64,000 nucleotides of DNA, from positions 378,225,766 to 378,289,765 of the forward strand of contig NC_081407.1 in the NCBI RefSeq assembly GCF_030272615.1. Reading direction: 5' to 3'. The first letter of the stretch is position 1. Every line of letters begins with the position of its first letter. This document shows positions 36,012-47,955 of the stretch, in pieces. The DNA comes from Cryptomeria japonica (lineage: Eukaryota > Streptophyta > Pinopsida > Cupressales > Cupressaceae). The notes below the pieces were generated by a model. It worked only from the letters and a program-made list of their open reading frames with translations. It was not told the origin of the DNA and made no database searches. A program made the translations under genes and the position numbers.

Positions 36012-36086
36012 GACTCTGTTGCCCAATGGATAGTGCACTAGACTGCGAGCTAGAGATTTTGGGTTCATCCTACATCCTTTGCAGTC
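36012..36086 (+). pseudogene. tRNA-Arg-derived sequence
   Basis: GACTCTGTTGCCCAATGGAT at the start matches the acceptor and D-arm (A box) of plant tRNA-Arg(ACG), and TAGAGATTTTGGGTTCATCC matches its variable loop and T-arm (B box). The anticodon position reads GCG. A base is missing in the anticodon arm and the 3' T-stem and acceptor do not pair well, so it is not a working tRNA. It is either a tRNA pseudogene or the head of a tRNA-derived SINE; the following 150 bases have no poly-A or poly-T tail that would settle it. Confidence 0.6.
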
Positions 36087-36717
36087 CTTGTCCCCAGTCA
36101 TAGCTAGTTGTTGCCCCCATATTTGGGATACCTGAAATTTTAACTTCATATCAGTCTCAATGTTGAATGAAGGCCCAAATATGTGTCTATGTGCAAGCAA
36201 TGAGCATGTGATCTAAGGTCCTTGTTAGTCAAATTATGAAAAATGGAGGAATTTTGGAAGTTACAAATAATTAAGGTAAATAATTTCATATACATGTCCT
36301 TTGCATCATTATGTGTTATGTGGCCAATTTTCGTCTGAACCTAGTTCATAGTTTATCATATATTAAACTTTCAAATTTTGATGTCCCTTGCCCAAAAATG
36401 ATTAAAATCTCTCATCCTAGGTATTTTCATGAGGAATAAATTATTACCTTTTCTTATTTCCCTACCATAAATGTTTGCTTTAAATTTCAGAGCTTAATTT
36501 CTTACCATTTGAAAGTTATGGTTATTTTTCCTAAGTTTGCATATTAAATTTAAAATATTAAATTATTTTTCAAAAGATAATTTAATATTTTAAATTATTT
36601 TAATATTTGTGGTAATTTGAGGGAGAATTTTATCTTAAAATGTCATTTCCATTTCCCCTTTGTTCTCCTTCATGTTCGATGGTTTTTGAGGTCAAGATCA
36701 TAGTGTTTGTAAGAGAA
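36087..36717. other. AT-rich intergenic sequence
   Basis: Nothing recognised. Confidence 0.45.
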
Positions 36718-36884
36718 GGTTAAGGATGCTTCATTTTCGAGCATTCTTAACCCATATTCATAACTTCAAAAGGAAAAAGGTTAAGAATTCTCCAAAATGA
36801 AGCATTTCTAACCTTATTTCCTAACCTTGAGGGACTTCTTTGTCAAGAAGGTTAGAAATTCTCCATTTTTGAGCATTCTTTACC
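36718..36884. repeat. Three quasi-palindromic 35-bp units
   Basis: Units at 36718-36752, 36779-36813 and 36850-36884 each begin GGTTA and end (T)TAACC or TTACC, with a core around GCATTC/GAATGC or ATTCTCC. Unit 1 is nearly its own reverse complement, and unit 2 is close to the reverse complement of unit 1, so the block could fold into large hairpins. Confidence 0.6.
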
Positions 36885-36919
36885 TTCTCCATAAGAGATA
36901 TAAAAAAAAGTTCTAAAAT

Positions 36920-37140
36920 GAAATGCAGTCTCATGGAATTACGCAGTATGAAGAATGTGGAAGCACAGACAGAACCCATGAACTCTTTACCAAAATGCTT
37001 CAATAGAGACGTCCCCTCATGAATGAAAAAAAAGGATTTCAGAATGTGCACAAAATGGATTTTGCATGCAAGCTTTCAAAATATTTGAATCAATGAAGCA
37101 CTCTAGAATATATTTCAAATAAACGAACACAATGACAAAT
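36920..37140 (+). pseudogene. PPR gene fragment
   Basis: In mixed frames it encodes ECGSTDRTHELFTKMLQ, then RDVPS and, further on, the equivalents of AQNGF...AFKIFESMKHSRI. These match the KCGSIxxAHELFxKMPQRDV core of PLS-type PPR repeats. Stops and frameshifts break it within 40 codons. Confidence 0.55.
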
Positions 37141-37157
37141 CTGTTTACCACCAGGTT

Positions 37158-37956
37158 CCTTATCTTTTTTGTTGCATTCACCAAATTTTAAATCAATAGT
37201 TTTATCAGAAAAAGGTTGGTTTTGGGAATAATAGCTGTTATTGTAGAAACATTAGTATGAGTTGATGACACCCTTCTTTTTACTCTCTTGAACATCTACA
37301 AATTTAAGTAAAAATCAGTAAGAAATCAAGATAGTGGTTGGGAAAGTTCTTCACAACCTAAAATTAGATGAGTTTGATATTATGTTTTGTATGCTTTTGT
37401 ATAAATAATTGTTTGAGGTGGATTTGGAGGAATTTCAAAAAAAATGGCAAAATAATCTAGCAATTTGTAGAAAGAAACTCAACATTAAATAGGTAAAGGA
37501 AAATTATTTATCTTTATATATACATTTGAATAGAGATGAATTCAAAACCAAATTCTTGATCATGAGCATAATTCTCAATTAGGCCACAAGCCAAGAGGTA
37601 CCTCATTGTTTCAAGTCATAGAACATCTTGTATTGTTTTAGCTTAGTAAGTTTTGATCAATATTTTCTTCTTGACACAAATGCAGTCGATCTTAGTTTAG
37701 GATCTATATTGCCTAGAATATTAGCAGCAAAATTTGGAGCTAACGTCACATCAACTGAAGAATCATTTTGTAGTTGTTGCACAGATATATTTTTCTCTGT
37801 TATTGTAATTGAGCACTAATATGACAATCAATCACATTTTATTGCTCATCAATAAGTGATCTTGACATAGCATGTAAATCTTTGTAATCTTGCATTTACT
37901 TTTATATAGGGTTAATCCTCTTTGTCATAAATAAAGAATAAAAAATTGGAAAAAAA

Positions 37957-37996
<40 letters not shown>

Positions 37997-38880
37997 AAGC
38001 ATAAATTTCAAGACATCATAAATAAAAAGAAGATGAATACAAATATTATGCAAGTAATCTCCAACAAATTAATAGCATGTAAAACTTGTCATTTTAATAT
38101 TGTAATAGAAGTGATAAATGTAATAAGAGAAGTACCTAAGATTTTTTTTTCTCTATTTTTATTATTTTTAAATGTTAAAAAAATAATGATTGTTTGAATT
38201 GGTTGATTATTATTAATTTTTTTATAAAAATGAAATGCAAGTTTTGAAGTTATATAATTTTGAAATAGAAATAGTCAATTTAATTTTAATTATAATTGTG
38301 ACTTAGGTTAAAATTATATGTATTGTAATTTGATTTTGAGAAATGAGGTTGCATAGGAAATATTAAGAATTGTATTCTACTTAAGTCTTAGATTATTAAA
38401 TTACATGAGCACAACCTTAAGCCAACTAAAATAAATCATTTTAATATTATAATAAGAAGATATAGATAACATAAAAGACAAGAAAATACAACAGAGATAG
38501 TACTCAGTGAAAAATACTTAAATCTAGTGAATATCCCTTTCTTTTTAATCACGCAAAAGTGACACCCATTACAAAAAAATAGGCATCATTAAATTAAAAA
38601 AAATAGTGAATCGATTAAGAAGCTAATATTATATAGATATACAAAATAAAAAATAAATCAAATGTATAATACTAATTTATAATTGCATCATTTACGAGTG
38701 CTTAAAATAGGAATATCCAAAAAAAATTGTACAATTTTAAGTTGAGGGTTATGTTTCTAGAAAACATATGATTCCTAGACAACACATTATAAGAGATATG
38801 GGGAACTAGAATTTAGACCATACTGAAATATTTTAATAAGTGAAGAAAAAATTCAATGAAATCAAACTCTTTGTACTCTT
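37158..38880 (+). repeat. Segmental duplication, copy A
   Basis: Matches 44970-46705 from TTTTGTTGCATTCA to ATCAAACT with frequent small changes; long matched runs include AGTAAGAAATCAAGATAGTGG and GGCCACAAGCCAAGAGG. No gene is visible in any copy. A (TA)16 run lies at 37961-37992. Confidence 0.75.
37961..37992. repeat. (TA)16 microsatellite
   Basis: Sixteen uninterrupted TA dinucleotides. Confidence 0.95.
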
Positions 38881-39329
38881 GTAGGAGGTTAGACAAGTTG
38901 TTTTGTAGTTTGTAGCAGTAATAAAGTTCTAGAGGAATTTAGAGAGAAGTATTCTTGTAACCCATTTGAAGGAATAACACAAGCATTGTTCTCTTTGGTG
39001 TGGTTTTTTTCCCACAAGGCTCTCACCATGCCAATCACATTTTCTTGAAATATTCTAAAGTATTTTTAACAAACCCATCCTATTCTTATGTTGCAATCAT
39101 AATATTTCATGAGGTAACAACAACTATGAGTTTTAATGGATGCTTTCATTAAAGGAGTTGTTGCGTATCCTTCCTCAATTGTGTAAACTACTTTATGTAA
39201 AAATTTATTGGATTTATGTCTTAAGACTGAAATCTAAACTTAATTATTATTATAATGACATCAAGCAAACAATAAGGTAAAGAAAAATCGAAGCCAAGCA
39301 AAACCTTAGACAAAAGACGTTTGGTGATT
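38881..39329. other. Spacer left of the LINE
   Basis: Holds a GTGGTTTTTTTCCCACAAGG stretch near 38999 of the kind found near the end of some Copia LTRs, but no partner was found. Confidence 0.3.
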
Positions 39330-42300
39330 ATATTAAGGAAAATCAAATCCTAAACAGAATAGTATTAAGAAAAACCTCCTATCCTCTTGTCCTTTGTGGG
39401 AGGGACAAGAGGATAGGAGGTTTTCCTTAATACTGTTATGTATTCTATGCACCCCAATAATAGGTGAGCCCTCCCTATCCCTGAAGATCCTATTATTTCT
39501 CTCCTTCCATAGACCCAAATAAATGTGAGGCATCATGCAACTCCAGAGTACTCTAAGAGAGGCATTTCCGGAGTGACAAACCCATTGGAACTAACAATCC
39601 CTGATATTACTCGACTAAAGCCAACATAACTCGCACAGCTTAAAGAAGAAGACCCAAACTTAAATAGAAAATAGGCAATGTAGGAGGATGTTGTTAGCAT
39701 TCTCCGCATTCTCTTTATATAGGAAACATATGTTGGGGACAACCATACCTCTTTTACAAAGATTGCCAATGGTTAGAACCTTCTCCTGGATAAAGAGCAA
39801 GAAAAAATATATCAATTGTGGTGATCAAGAAATTGTTCCAGATACCAGCCCAAAAGGGGGCCAGAGACAAGGACTTAGTGATGATCTGAAAAATCATTAG
39901 CAATAGAGAAGACCCCATAGGGCGATTTACTCCAAAAAAAATTATCAACAACATGAAACAAGGGAGTATGAATCTGTGAAAGCCACTCCTAGATAGGTAA
40001 AAGGGAGGAATAAATACTAACAAGATCAATCCACACTCCCTCACGAATATAATTAGCAACCCAGACACCAACAAGTCTAATACATTTGTTCTTGAGACTG
40101 TCCACCCATGAGAAGATGGATAAGGAACCGTCCCCTGCCCAACAGTCATCCTAGAAGTGTAGATTTCTACCATCTCCAAGATACCATCTCATCCCTTGAG
40201 AAATAATAACCTTCTAATTGAAAAAATTCTTCCACATATCACATGCCGCAAATGGAAATAGGTAATTCTCCAAGGCATCTTCAATTCCCTAAATATGATA
40301 TTTGTGATGGAATATAGAGATCCATTCATTATCCTCTTTAAGACATATACATAATTATTTGGATAACACAACTATGTTTAAATCTTGCATCTGTCTGAGG
40401 GCTAGGCCACCAAGATTTTTAGGGAGAACACCTATTCCCATGAAGGAATATGCAATTTATTGTTACTTTAAGACCTAGACCACAAAAAGGTCTTTCGAAT
40501 CTTTTCCATGCACTCCACAAATTTCACTAGGACTTTAAATAAATTCTTGGCATAATTCAGAAGCAATGGGTATTTTATAAGGAGTTTACCAACTTGGCTA
40601 AGGAGGGCACCTTTCCACCCTACCAACTTCTTATAAAATCTATCAATAATACTTGACCAAAATGTCTTCGGAGGACCAAGGCATAGAGGTAGGCCCAAAT
40701 AAGTATCTGATAGAGTGCCAATTTTAAACCCCAAAATTTCAGCAATTTTATTCTATCTATAAGTAGGGGTGTTGAGGAAGAAGATAGAGATTTTGGGTAA
40801 GCTTATCCTCTATCCAGATCCTCTTTCATATAGGGACAAAATGGCCTTCAATACTTTATCTTTCCTAACATAACTCTCTCCAATAAGGACAGTATCATAA
40901 AAAAATTATGGGAACACACAAGATATTGAGAGGAACGCTTAAGGCCTTTTAAATTGCCCATTCTGATACCCTGTTGGATAACCTTACTCAGAGCTTCACT
41001 CATTAAGATGAAGACAAAGGTGGACAGAGGATCACCCTACTGAATACCTCTAGAGGCAGAGAAAAAACCAGAGGGGGAACCATTAAAGAAGACAAAAAAA
41101 TTCAGCATAGATATGCATTGTTCAACCAACTGAAAAAAATGACTATAAAAACTAAAAGCATGTAAGACACTTATCAAAATCTGGCAATTAACCCGATCAT
41201 AGGCCTTCAAAAGATCGATCTTGAGAAGGAAACCAACGTTATTAAAAAAAGAGAATAGACATTTTCATCAACCACAATAATAGAATCCAAAACCTGTCGG
41301 CCAGGGATGAAACCATTTTGATGTCTGGAAATCAACATAGGCATGATAGCTTTGAGTCTGAAAACTAGAATCTTAGAGATAATCTTATAAATCGACTTAC
41401 ACAAACTAATGGATCTGAAATCTTGAAAGTTTCTATCATTAGGTCTTTCAGGGATAAAAACAAAAAAGGCGACATTCAACTCTTTGAAAAGAGAACTGGA
41501 ACCAAATAACTCTCTAGCAACATCAAAAACATCATTACCAACAATCTACCAATACATTTGGAAAAAATAAACATCAGAAAACCATATGAGCTTGGAACTT
41601 TGTTCCCTTCAAAGGAGAAAGTAGCTTTATTAACCTCTACAAAACTCAGGATTCTGGTAAGCTCCTTGTTTATCTCCAAGGTGACCTTAAGCAAAACCTC
41701 CTAAAGAATATTCTCTAGGGCCTGAAGATCCAGAGGACCATCCTCAAAGAGGAGGGAGGAGAATAAATCGATGGCCTCCTTAGAAAAATCCTACTTCTTA
41801 TGCACCCACTAGTTGTTAACCTATAACTTCTTAATTCTATTGGTCGCTCTATGTTTCATAGTGGTCATATGAAAAAATTTAGTATTCTTGTCCCCACTTT
41901 TAAGCCATACAACTCTGGATCTCTGTTTCCAATATTCCTCTTCCTTAGAAATAATGTCATGAAGCTTATTCAATAGTTTAATATCTTTATCCATGATTCT
42001 AGGCTTGTATCCCAACCCCTGACTAAGAAATTGAATATCATCCAACTCCTTCTTTATGTTTTCCTTTTGCTGAAAAATATTCCCGAACACAGATTTGTTC
42101 CACTATAGAATATTGGATTTAACATTTGACAATTTGTTAACAATTCTATATATACCAGTCCCCTGAATAATAATGTCCCACCATTCTGAAATCTTATCCT
42201 GAAGTTCCAGATTGATGGTCCACATTTTCTCAAATCTAAAGGGAAAGGATCTTCTACCATAAAGGGGCAGCATATTCAGGATAATCAGGAAATGGTCCGA

Positions 42301-42970
42301 TCCAATTCTAGAGAGATAGGACAAGGTACAAGAATTTTTGTAAGCCAATTTGGCAAAATTAGACCTCGATCAAGTTTGACCTGAATAAGGTCTGATCCAC
42401 TCCTTCTATTAGACCATGTAAATGACCACCAATAAGATCTAGGTCCAATAAACAAAGAGCATTGATCATATCAAGAAGATCTTGTTTAGTTTCCTTAGAG
42501 ATTAGAGCACCACCCATTTTCTCTCCGCTACAAAGAGGAGTATTAAAATCCCCCTTAAGAATCCATCTATCATTCGGGAAAGAAAGTCTAGCCTAACTCA
42601 AGGAACCCCAAAGATTTCTCCTGGCACTTATCCCATTGGGGGCATAAATATTAGATAAAATCCATGAATAACCATCCTTGAGACCAGTGAATCTAGTAGC
42701 AATATAATTAGCACAAGTAAGAACTACCATACCTCGAAGGATCCTCATGTTTCATAGAGTGGCTAAGCCACCTGGGGCTCCATCTGCATCAGAGCAATGA
42801 ACAACACAATCTTTAAAAATGGCTAACTTGATTTTCTCCACTCTTCTAGAAGGCATCTTTGTCTCCTGAATGAGACAAATATCCGGTTTATGATCTCTTA
42901 CAATATTGGAAAGGAGATCATGTTTTTGGGGGTGATTAAGCCCTATAATATTTGATGAGATGATTTTCAT
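39330..42970 (-). pseudogene. LINE ORF2 (endonuclease and reverse transcriptase)
   Basis: Starts MKIISSNIIGLNHPQKHDLL with CLIQETKM (42970-42752), an exonuclease/endonuclease-family N-terminus; in active copies the S-N pair is W-N. SDHFLIIL near 42290 is the SDH catalytic block. RT motifs: FRSISLCKSIYKIISKILVF with HQNGFIPGRQ (41430-41290), GDPLS near 41035, and an active-site stretch that reads FYDTVLIGES near 40880 where FADDTVLIGES is expected, so the two catalytic Asp residues are not intact. Then YLGLPLCLG (40690) and KLVGWKGALLSQVGKLL, and a zf-RVT-like end with VPNICFLYKEN and GLWKERNNRIFRD (39500). At least ten stops or frameshifts. Inactive. Confidence 0.85.
39361..39434. repeat. Near-perfect inverted repeat, 32-bp arms, 10-bp loop
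   Basis: Arms 39361-39392 and 39403-39434 pair with a single mismatch around the loop TTTGTGGGAG. The right arm is ordinary LINE coding sequence (IKENLLSSCPS); the left arm is its inverted copy. It can form a strong hairpin in either strand. Confidence 0.9.
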
Positions 42971-43429
42971 TTGATAGGGGAGGGGGATCTAATCCACATA
43001 TCCTAAACAGTTCTCTAAACCCCATCTACAATAGCGGCTTTAGTTAGCCTATCCTTGCATACACTATTTGGTAGTCTTCCCACCCCTTTAGGTTCATACC
43101 CACAATCCATCCCCTGTCGTTTTTTGGTTGTGACACCCAAAGCTCCCAGTGTTGAGACATTGGTAATAGGAGATGGTGGACTCCTTCTTCGATTCCTGGA
43201 TTTGACTTGAGTAAAAGGATTGCATATCTCTGAAATATCCATAGGGATATCAATCACCGTCTCCCATCAACTTTCTCAAGATTATCCTACTCCATATTCC
43301 TACTCATATCAATAACCAACTAAATGGGGGTTTCTACAGTCACCCCATTATCCTTTTGAACAGAATCCTCAATATTAACTTTGGGGTCAACCTATGGTGG
43401 AATAGAAATCATTTCCTTAACATTCCCAT

Positions 43430-44410
43430 TCGAGCTTTATTTATCTGGCACATCTGAAGATTCTTTCTTCTACAATGCATCACTAATTTCCCCCATAGGA
43501 GGAACCTGTTGGTTCTGGCCGCTACCCTGACCCTCAACTTTCTTTTTCCAGATCTTTTTTGGTTTTGGTTTAGCTAAAAATTACTTTGCCTAGTGACCCA
43601 CTTTTTTATAGTGAAAAGAAGCAAAAGGAATAGATTCATATTCCACCTTCTGCACCCATAAGACAATTTTTGAGCTGAGTGTGATATCAGACGGTAAATC
43701 AACAACTTGTTTTACATTGAAACACAACCGACCCTAGACGAGCCTCTTTTTCATTGCAGTCATCGGATCCACCGATAGAATCTCACCAAAGCAAGCCGCT
43801 AGACCTACAAAGATCACCTCATCACAGTACTCCAAAGGGAGTCCAAGAAGACAGACTGAAATGGGTGCCTCATTGCACTCCCAAGATAGGATTAAAACCA
43901 GGTTTCCATTTCTTTAAGGCAAGGGAGGTTTTACCCAACATCCAAGGACCCTCTGCAAGGACAGATCTAAGATCCTCATCACATACAAAGGAGAAGGAGA
44001 AAAATTTATTACCCATTGCCACCACATCAATCTGACCTTTCCCTTTCCATTTTCGGGCAACCCATTCCCTAACTGATTCAATATTAGGGCGGGGGCCAAC
44101 AAAATTGCCAACTAGAACCGACTCCATATTAGAAATATTTCTCTCCACAATGTAGTCTAATATGGAAATCAAGCAAGTACCTGAGCTAGGGTCCACTTTG
44201 TGAGGAACATGAGAAAGAGCTTTACCTTTAAGCCTGGATCAAAAATGACCTGACCACAATTGGTTTCAGTCCAACGAGGGTGAAAAATCTATTGATGAGG
44301 ATTTGGGCCCCTCCACAACATGCTTCCCAGAAGTAGAGGAATATTTTCCATTTGCCGCGATATGTCGAGTCCCACCATCCCAAACCCCGTGAACACTGTC
44401 ACTATTGTGT
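43430..44410 (-). pseudogene. LINE ORF1 (DUF4283-like, decayed zinc knuckle)
   Basis: The best-preserved part (44196-43870) includes VREWVARKWKGKGQIDVVAM and LRSVLAEGPWMLGKTSLALK, the typical DUF4283 blocks of plant LINE ORF1. The frame goes on to LGLPLEYCDE and then VLWVQKVEYESIPFASFHYK near 43600. In intact relatives this last block carries a C-x2-C-x4-H-x4-C knuckle, but here the cysteines are Ser and Tyr and a stop follows the His, so RNA binding by the knuckle would be lost. Upstream of 44196 the frame has stops. It would have packaged LINE RNA. Confidence 0.75.
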
Positions 44411-44969
44411 AATTAATTTTATTTCTAGCATTGTTATCTTTTTAATTCAGTTTGTTGTTTTGAGTTTATTTCTATCCACAACTAATACAATAGCTTAGAA
44501 GGCTTCCATAGTGCATATATTTTGATGGCTCATTTCAAGTTCATGTTCTTAGGTTGACAATTAAATGTAGATTCTAGTTCATGAAGGGTTGATGAGTGTG
44601 GATAAAAATCCTCGAGTTGTGAATTAGTATCCCAAACTCAATTGCAAACAAAAAGATTAACACATAGCATTTTTCATGAACAACTTTTTTTTTCTTTCAT
44701 GCTTCTCTTTCTTATGTATTTAATGTCAATGCTCAGTTGAATATGCCCCTTGGTTTAGAGATGGGTGGTTGTTTAAATTCCTCTAGAAGTATTGAAAACC
44801 TTAGAAAATTTTATGAAAATGTTAGGGTATCCACTTGGAGATGTGTCTAATGCTTCACAAATTCATGTTAAAATAAGTAAGGGCTTAGGCAAAAACAATA
44901 ATCGTTGAGTGTCACTACTCAAACTAAAACCAGACACATCATTGTAGTAGATGTCTTTCTTAAAATTCT
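44411..44969. other. Spacer right of the LINE
   Basis: AT-rich, no gene or recognised repeat. Confidence 0.45.
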
Positions 44970-47290
44970 CCCTTATCTTTTTGGTTGCATTCATCAATGT
45001 TTAAATCAATAGTTTTATCAGAAAAAAGATTGGTTCTAGGAATAATAGAAATTATTGTAGAAATATTGACATCAGTTCATCACTCTCTTCTTTTTACTCT
45101 CTTAAATATTTGCAAATTTCAATAAATATCAGTAAGAAATCAAGATAGTGGTTGAGAAAGTTTTTCATAGCCACAATTTAAATGATTTGGATATTGTTTT
45201 TTGTATGCTTCTCTATGAATTATTGCTTGAGGTGGATTTGAATGAATCTAAGAAAACATGGAAAAATAATCTAGCAATTTGTATAAAGAAACTCAACATC
45301 AAATAGTTAAAGGAAAACTATTTATCTTTACCTATAAATTCAAATAGAGATGAGTTCAGAACCAAATACTTGATCATGACCATACTTCTTAATTGGGCCA
45401 CAAGCCAAGAGGCAACTCATATTTTTAAGTCATAGTTTCAAGTCATGAATCATTATGTAATTTTTGCAACATATGTATTTTTCTTTTTTATTGTTATCGA
45501 ACTAAAATATGATAGTTAATCGGCCATATTGTATTGCTAAATAGTAAGAGATCTTCACATATTATGCAAATCTTCATACTCTACTCTTACTATAATATAT
45601 TATGGAGTTAATCGTCTTTGTCCCAAAAAAAAATAAAAAATAAAAATGTTTTAATCTACGGATCAATATATATTATATTGAAACTTAAAAGAGAAGATGA
45701 ACACAAATATTATCTAGGAAATAAAAGAAACATATAATCTCCAACAAATTAATAGCATGTACTTGTCTTAATATTGCAATAAAAGTAATAAATATAATAA
45801 GAGAAGTACCTAAGATTTTAAACTTTTGTATCTTTAGTATTTTTTAATGTTAAGAACAAGAAATGATTGTTTGAATTAGTTTATTATTAGTAATTTTTTT
45901 TCATGAAAATGAAATCATAAGGATGAAGTTATATAATTTCTAAGAAATAGAAATAGTCAATGTAATTTTAATTAATAATTGTACCTTCGAACTATATACA
46001 TTAAAGGTTAAAATTATATGTGTTGTCATTTGATATTGATATATGCAGTTGCATTGGAAATAGAGAATTATATTCCACCTAAGTGATAGAGTATTAATTA
46101 CACGAGGATAACCTTAAGCTAACTAAAATAAATAATTTTAATATTATAATAAGAAGATATAAATGATATGAAAGACAAGAAAAGACAACATAGAAAGTAC
46201 TTAGTGAAAAATAATCAAACTAATGAATGTCCCATTCTTAAAAAAAAATAAAATAAAATAAAATAAAATAAATAAAAAATAAAAATAAAAATAAAAAAAA
46301 ATAAAAATAAAAATAAAAAATAAAAATATCAAATGCATAATGTTAATTGAGAATTACATCCTTTATGCGTGTAAAAAATAAAAATATCATGATGGAAGGC
46401 CTAGAGAAGTAGACTCAACAAATCAACATGAAACAGAAGGCCTTGCGGATGATGAAGAGATGTTATTTTTACTATGGAGGCGAGGAGAAGCATTGGCTCT
46501 ATCCAATAAATTTAACTATCATAAAAGAAAATGGGAATATCCAAAACATTTTGTACAATTTAAGTTGAGGGTTATGGTTCAAACAAATGAATGTTTCCTA
46601 TACATCCCTTTATAAAACATATGGGGAAGTAGAATTTGGACCAACCTTTACACCAACTGACAAGAACTTAGTGAAAAACATATTCAACGAAATCAAACTG
46701 TTCATAATACAAGAAACATGAATTCATACAAAATAATATTAACAATGAATAATATTCATAATACCTCTACTAAATATGTTAGTTTTATATTAAATTTAAT
46801 ATGTAAGTGTTATATTAAATTATTTTTTAAAAATTTATTTAAGATATTACTAATAATATTGTTATATTATATTATATTGTTTTTTTTTAACTTTAGTTCT
46901 CTGAAAGCTACAAGATATAAATGCAAAAACAAGAGGGTAATTTGTAAAAAATAAAAATGTATTAATGCGAAGTGAGATTATATTTACAAGTTTTAAAATA
47001 TTTAGATTAAATTTAATCTTTTAATTTCAATTTATTATTAAAAATATTAACTTGCATCTAATGGAAAATTACAAGATATAAAAGACAAAAACTGTAAAAT
47101 TAAACCATATTAATAAAAACTCTTCAAAAATTAAAAGTTGCCTCAAAATTTACATTTAGATAGTGGATTCATCAAACATATCAATAGTTGAATAATGGTC
47201 AGTTAAGAAAAAATGATTATATAATACTAACCTAATGACAAGTACTAATAAAATTAAAACAACAAAAAAAACATTTTATTTTTCCCATCT
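44970..47290 (+). repeat. Segmental duplication, copy B
   Basis: First 1.7 kb matches copy A (37158-38880). From about 46123 to its end it also matches copy C, which follows directly in tandem. The site equivalent to the chromovirus insertion reads GAGAATTACATCC near 46350 and is empty here. Confidence 0.75.
46239..46327. repeat. (AAAAT)n-like low-complexity run
   Basis: About 90 bases made only of A runs separated by single T. Absent from copies A and C at this position, so it is a local expansion. Confidence 0.85.
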
Positions 47291-47298
47291 CTTAGTGA

Positions 47299-47955
47299 AA
47301 ATAAATAATTTTAGTATTATAATAACAAGGTAAAAATGATATGAAAGACAAGAAAAGACAACATAGAGAGTACTTAGTGAGAAATAATCAAATCTAGTGA
47401 ATGTTCCATTCCTTTTAATGACACAATTGACAGTTAACCATATTAATTTAAAGTAAAAAAAATTATTGAGTTACATTCTAGAAAAAATATGTCTATCGTA
47501 GATGTGTTGAATTTTTAACTATCAAATTTACAACAATACAACCTCTTTTGAAATAATCTAATACTTATTCTTTACATACATAAATTTTATTTTAGTAACC
47601 AATTAACCCCAAATCTACATTCATTTGGATAACTTGTTTAACCCCAATTTTTAAATTGGCCTCTTTTGAAATCTTCATTACCTATTCTTTACATACATAG
47701 ATTATATTTCATAAAAAAATGAATCTTAAATTTGTATTGATTTGGATAACTTGTATTGATAAGAAGAAAATTGTAGAGTTTTATTTTATATTTATTTTTT
47801 TCATATCCTCCACGTTTTACAAATGAGAGAAAATTGGGAATAAAAAATATGTTGCCTTAAATTCCAAAAATTTGTGAACCACTTAAGAAGCTAATATCAC
47901 AGGGATATAATAAGTAAAAAAATAAATCAAATGCATAATGTTAATAGAGAATTCC
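47299..47955 (+). repeat. Segmental duplication, copy C, left part
   Basis: Starts with AAATAAATAATTTTAGTATTAT, equivalent to 46123 in copy B, and runs to the chromovirus insertion. It includes an extra local direct repeat (CCTCTTTTGAAAT...GGATAACTTGT) at about 47540 and 47660. Confidence 0.7.

Larger units (their letters stand above)
39330..44410 (-). mobile_element. Degenerate L1-type LINE
   Basis: Reading from right to left: ORF1 with a DUF4283-like domain and a broken zinc knuckle, then ORF2 with an apurinic endonuclease-like start, SDH motif, reverse transcriptase and a zf-RVT-like C-terminus. The order and the motifs are those of plant L1 elements. Many stops and frameshifts break both. 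I could not find a poly-A tail or a target duplication, so the outer limits are approximate. Confidence 0.85.
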
